Part shown: positions 62,601 through 64,000 of the stretch, in pieces | How the letters are laid out: each line of letters opens with the position of its first letter | Position numbering within the stretch: the first letter of the stretch is position 1 | DNA from: Isoperla grammatica | Lineage: Eukaryota > Arthropoda > Insecta > Plecoptera > Perlodidae | Length of the DNA: 64,000 bases | Assembly: GCA_945910005.1 (NCBI GenBank) | Contig: OX246738.1 | Location: 21,788,186 to 21,852,185 of the forward strand | Direction: 5' to 3' | Program-made: the position numbers and the translations under genes | The notes under the pieces: generated by a model | What the model was told of the DNA's origin: nothing | The model's database searches: none | What the model saw: only the letters and a program-made list of their open reading frames with translations

Positions 62601-63829
62601 TTATGTATTCAGACGAACCATGGTTGGCGACCACGCGGTGTTTATACTGACTAGCGTTGCAACGGTAACGCGAGTAACTCGGAGTTCGGACGCGGATTGA
62701 AAGTGCAACCATCGTAGCAACCTGCGATTGTTCACACGGGGAAATTAACCCACGTAACCCACCAACCCGCGTTAAACGCTAGTAATGAGAACGAGGTCTT
62801 ACTATTGTAAAACATAATTCAGTAATTCACTCAAGGTCCACATGTAAATAGAAATGAAAGCCGTATACTCACGCGTAAGCGAAGCAATGTCGATTATCAG
62901 ACGAGGCTTGAACGTCGACCCGGCATAGATGAGCGCGTCGGCGAGTACGAGTCGCCCCTCGTTGTCCGTGTGCTCAACGAGGATGCTCTTGCCGTTCATG
63001 GCTGTGACCACGTCCCCCGGCTTCACGGCCATACCGCTGGGCATGTTCTCGCACAGCGGGACCACGGCTGCAAACATGACCGCATGTTTTATCTTGTGGG
63101 TCGGGTGCGCACAGTGCGGCTCACAACATTCGGGATGTCACAATTTAAACAAAATGTTCATTATTTATTATTCCCTGATTTACTGGAAATAAGTATGATC
63201 ATGAAATTTACAAATATTATTAGGTGAATATACAAATTTATTACAGAAGATTACAGCATTATTGTAAACATCAAGAAAGAATGGCGAGTTGCGGCTGAAG
63301 TTTTGATCTCGTTGGTGTGGATATGAATATAAGCTGGTGCCAAAATTGCGGGTGCGGGATGAGTTTTAACTTGGTGGTTGGGGATACCACATATTACGAT
63401 TGTTTTAGATAATCACAACATTAATATAACTAGCCTATTATGCAAAGTGTGAATTTAGGCTGTTTTTGCGTTTTATCAAAAGGTGCAATTGCGTGATAAC
63501 TTTTGGGAATTTGTTAAAAATGCCATCAGCTAAATTCTACCTAGGTGCCAAAAATCATCTTTAGATTATTTATTTCTAGGTCAACCCCTAATTAGCCTTA
63601 TTTAGATTCTAGTCCAACCTATTAGAAACTAGCTAGGTGTCTTCTTGCGAGAACCAGTTTCAGATTGCAGCTGTTCTCTTACCCTGTATGTTGAGTGGCA
63701 GACTGAGTGCGGCCGCAGCTCGCAACACAGCAACTATCGTCGCAGCGCCTGTCATGTCTGCCCTGTACTCGCCCATTCCCTTGCACTTCTTCAAGCAGAG
63801 GCCGCCAGAGTCGAAGGTCAGACCCTTAC
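53484..63829 (-). CDS. LAP3: M17 leucyl (cytosol) aminopeptidase, 3' five exons, 5' incomplete
   Basis: Exons on the minus strand: complement of 63829-63683, 63067-62873, 58997-58848, 54049-53976 and 53645-53484. All are GT-AG with matching phases (1/1, 1/1, 1/1, 0/0), giving 728 nt of the C-terminal catalytic domain. M17 peptidases are hexameric, two-metal enzymes that remove N-terminal Leu and other residues in the cytosol. Metal and catalytic residues are present: Lys and Asp of [10 protein letters not shown], the Lys after it (CLKK), Asp of RADMTGAAT, and Asp, Glu and Arg of [14 protein letters not shown]. It is divergent where most relatives read SAGACTAAAFL: here the stretch is [15 protein letters not shown] is LTHG across a splice junction. 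The N-terminal domain must lie beyond 64000. The introns hold a 3.7-kb foldback element and several MITEs. Confidence 0.88.
53700..53728 (+). repeat. poly-C/poly-G hairpin-prone tract
   Basis: GGGGTCCCCCCTCAAAG followed by a run of about 18 G, in the last LAP intron. Confidence 0.8.
53976..54049 (-). CDS. LAP3: LAP penultimate exon (74 bp)
   Basis: Found by homology and phase, since it is too short to stand out alone. Between CTTTCTAG and AAG|GTAACT it reads, with the C carried from the previous exon, [20 protein letters not shown], then AAFLK. This aligns with the LADVNNIG...AAFLKEF stretch of LAP3. It ends phase 0, joining EFVPCGD of the last exon. The usual R-S-A-G-A-C-T core is replaced, an odd divergence for this family. 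Confidence 0.85.
54380..54920 (+). repeat. four subterminal tandem repeats, left arm
   Basis: Copies of CCTGGCACGCTGCAGAGGGC, GCCAGGAGCGTCGTGACGTC start near 54388, 54544, 54686 and 54846, each followed by CACGTTTTAATTAATAACG and TTGAACGGTTCATGTCACAG. The palindromic TGACGTCA core is CRE-like. Arrays like these often serve as transposase binding sites. Confidence 0.85.
55246..55662 (-). pseudogene. CXC (tesmin/TSO1-like) C-terminal domain, copy 1
   Basis: An open frame encoding [20 protein letters not shown], a [19 protein letters not shown] motif, then [20 protein letters not shown] and [20 protein letters not shown], and a highly acidic tail of Glu/Asp repeats. The cysteine pattern C.C..S.C...C.C......C...C.C is CXC-like, known from tesmin/TSO1 DNA-binding proteins. 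In many invertebrate genomes this pattern ends a multicopy family that also carries the core seen at 55770-56498. Here it is joined to the core out of frame. Confidence 0.75.
55770..56498 (-). pseudogene. core of a multicopy invertebrate gene (PIN/FEN-like), frameshifted
   Basis: On the minus strand, in several frames: [80 protein letters not shown], then [39 protein letters not shown] and [20 protein letters not shown](T/A)DTK..LHA, DTDV..L.LRRY and GFHAFSG.DNTG.F.GKG define a family repeated in cnidarian, echinoderm and mollusc genomes. The acidic residue spacing resembles a PIN/FEN nuclease fold, which is inference. Stops and frameshifts (about 56329, 56205, 56060 and 55770) make this copy non-functional. 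It runs into the CXC end on the left arm. Confidence 0.65.
56663..57055 (+). pseudogene. CXC C-terminal domain, inverted copy 2
   Basis: Mirror copy of 55246-55662 on the plus strand, with a few substitutions (for example [10 protein letters not shown] for [15 protein letters not shown] for LEPAP) and an identical cysteine array and acidic tail. It has lost contact with a core gene: upstream, past 56499, the sequence is antisense core. So this is an orphan 3' end, and the inverted duplication began inside the ...[10 protein letters not shown] coding segment. Confidence 0.8.
57370..57920 (-). repeat. four subterminal tandem repeats, right arm
   Basis: Inverse counterparts of the left-arm repeats, with GACGCTCCTGGCGCCCTCTG at about 57422, 57573, 57723 and 57873. 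Differences between paired units are few. Confidence 0.85.
58848..58997 (-). CDS. LAP3: LAP exon (150 bp)
   Basis: Between TTACCAG and ACAC|GTACGT (phase 1 to 1): [20 protein letters not shown], then [20 protein letters not shown] and [20 protein letters not shown] and GDRVWRMPL.(E/K)HY are hallmark LAP segments. The leading C of the His codon comes from the previous exon. The donor is the only GT giving the right phase for the exon at 54049. Confidence 0.9.
59350..59805. mobile_element. inverted-repeat element, GTTTGTTTTTTGTCCTGCA ends
   Basis: GTTTGTTTTTTGTCCTGCA at about 59352 pairs with TGCAGGACAAAAAACGAAC at about 59786-59804. Inner TGCAC/GTGCA and CCGGAAA motifs repeat in both orientations. 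No clear target duplication and no frame. Confidence 0.6.
60687..61070. repeat. palindromic module flanked by (AATAC)n
   Basis: The module TTTTGTGTATAAAGAGCATC plus AGAGGCGACTAAAAGGCC, TGTCATATGACTAA occurs direct at 60712 and 60845 and inverted at about 60965-61030. Two palindromes lie between them (60900-60922 and 60955-60977) and are each other's reverse complement (AAGTGAGAATAATATTCTC... and AAGTGAGAATATTATTCTC...). The whole is bracketed by (ATACA)n on the left and (TGTAT)n on the right. Confidence 0.85.
61165..61345 (+). mobile_element. LINE ORF2 C-terminal relic
   Basis: A broken plus-strand frame reads [19 protein letters not shown], then [20 protein letters not shown] and, after a frameshift, [19 protein letters not shown]..... 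LP..IK...F...(K/R)..L is the usual C-terminal pattern of CR1/RTE-like LINEs; the W/N residues are degraded. Confidence 0.5.
61443..61672 (+). CDS. unidentified open exon (possible first coding exon)
   Basis: ATG at 61443 (context GTCGCAATGG) opens 76 codons: [17 protein letters not shown], then [20 protein letters not shown] and a [14 protein letters not shown] segment. It ends GAA|GTAAGT, an ideal splice donor. If unspliced the frame stops at 61713. No family is recognised. The composition (balanced, with aromatic and beta-strand-like alternation) is more coding-like than neighbouring frames. CpG-containing sequence (GAGCGCGCTAGTGAGATCG) lies about 70 bp upstream and might be a promoter. It is antisense within a LAP intron, and a downstream exon was not found. 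It could be a host gene exon or a fragment of a mobile element. Confidence 0.4.
61745..62304. other. LAP intron, no gene recognised
   Basis: AGGCCTA motifs around 61800-61860 and AT-rich DNA. A 67-codon plus frame at 61958 has no recognisable features. Confidence 0.4.
62308..62798. mobile_element. PIF/Harbinger-type MITE, TSD TTA
   Basis: GACCTCGTTCTCATTACTCG and (complement) GACCTCGTTCTCATTACTAG, flanked by TTA at 62305-62307 and 62799-62801. Interior ACTCGGGTTGAACGCG/CGCGTTAA motifs recur inverted. It lies 75 bp from a LAP exon. Confidence 0.88.
62873..63067 (-). CDS. LAP3: LAP exon with D/E/R active-site loop
   Basis: Between TTTGCAG and ACGC|GTGAGT (phase 1 to 1): [40 protein letters not shown] and [20 protein letters not shown], then IASLT. 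NTDAEGR in the family is HTDNEGR here, with Asp and Glu as metal ligands and Arg as the catalytic/bicarbonate-binding residue kept. GC-rich compared with the flanks. Confidence 0.93.
63068..63682 (-). other. LAP intron
   Basis: A 615-bp intron with AT-rich sequence and no repeat signature. Phase 1 at both ends. Confidence 0.7.
63683..63829 (-). CDS. LAP3: LAP exon with metal-binding Lys/Asp
   Basis: Between GTCTGCAG and CAGG|GTAAGA (phase 1 to 1). It reads [40 protein letters not shown] and ALSLPLNIQ. It matches the GKGITFDSGG.(S/C).K.....M..(R/M)(A/K)DM.GAA signature: Lys and Asp (metal), second Lys (catalytic), RAD Asp (metal). The preceding exon is not found in the last 170 bases of the window. 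Confidence 0.93.
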
Positions 63830-64000
63830 CTGCAGACAAGAGGGGAAAAACACCCAACACAATTAATACTTGCTATCGTGAATTATTTGGTGTTCAGCGA
63901 CGTACTCGACAACTCGGTCATGTGATTGGAGGAAAGGGATAAGATGGACGTAATGGTGTGTAAAGTGGAAGAAAATGGAAAAAGAGAACTTGAACTGCAT

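Overview
The window looks like chromosomal DNA of a marine invertebrate, most likely a deuterostome such as an echinoderm. It has AT-rich introns, GT-AG exons, abundant DNA transposons and MITEs, and non-coding DNA saturated with the palindrome TAGGCCTA. Organism assignment is inference. I see no bacterial, organellar or rRNA content.

Two host genes are supported by phase-compatible splicing. (1) A KDM3/JMJD1-family histone H3K9 demethylase lies on the + strand. I recover ten coding exons from 5382 to 47522 that join into one 1831-codon frame plus stop: low-complexity and coiled-coil N-terminus, a long Ser/Pro-rich exon, the KDM3 zinc-finger cysteines, an LRELL motif, and a JmjC domain with HxD and a distal iron-binding His. 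A possible first exon ends at 385. (2) A peptidase M17 leucyl/cytosol aminopeptidase (LAP3-like) lies on the - strand. Five 3' exons between 63829 and 53484 carry all the catalytic and metal-binding residues; its 5' end is outside the window. The two genes are convergent, about 6 kb apart.

The introns are a transposon museum. Eleven hAT-type insertions have exact 8-bp target-site duplications that can be read by eye. One is a nearly intact autonomous hAT (34949-39029) whose two-exon transposase is broken only by a second hAT MITE (35438-36509) inserted in its C-terminal dimerisation region. Other nesting includes a hAT MITE inside a pogo/Tigger-like element (32497-34102) and a hAT element inside a 2.1-kb inverted-repeat element (9895-11996). 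There are also TTAA-, TTA/TAA- and TA-flanked MITEs and three LINE 3'-end relics.

The most unusual structures are three. A ten-copy 109-bp tandem array (43661-44752) duplicates the KDM3 exon end, with its catalytic histidine codon and splice donor. A 3.7-kb foldback element (54279-58012) in a LAP intron carries two inverted copies of a CXC (tesmin/TSO1-like) domain gene end around a broken core gene. A palindromic module flanked by (AATAC)n lies at 60687-61070. An unidentified 76-codon open exon at 61443 is the best candidate for an undescribed gene.
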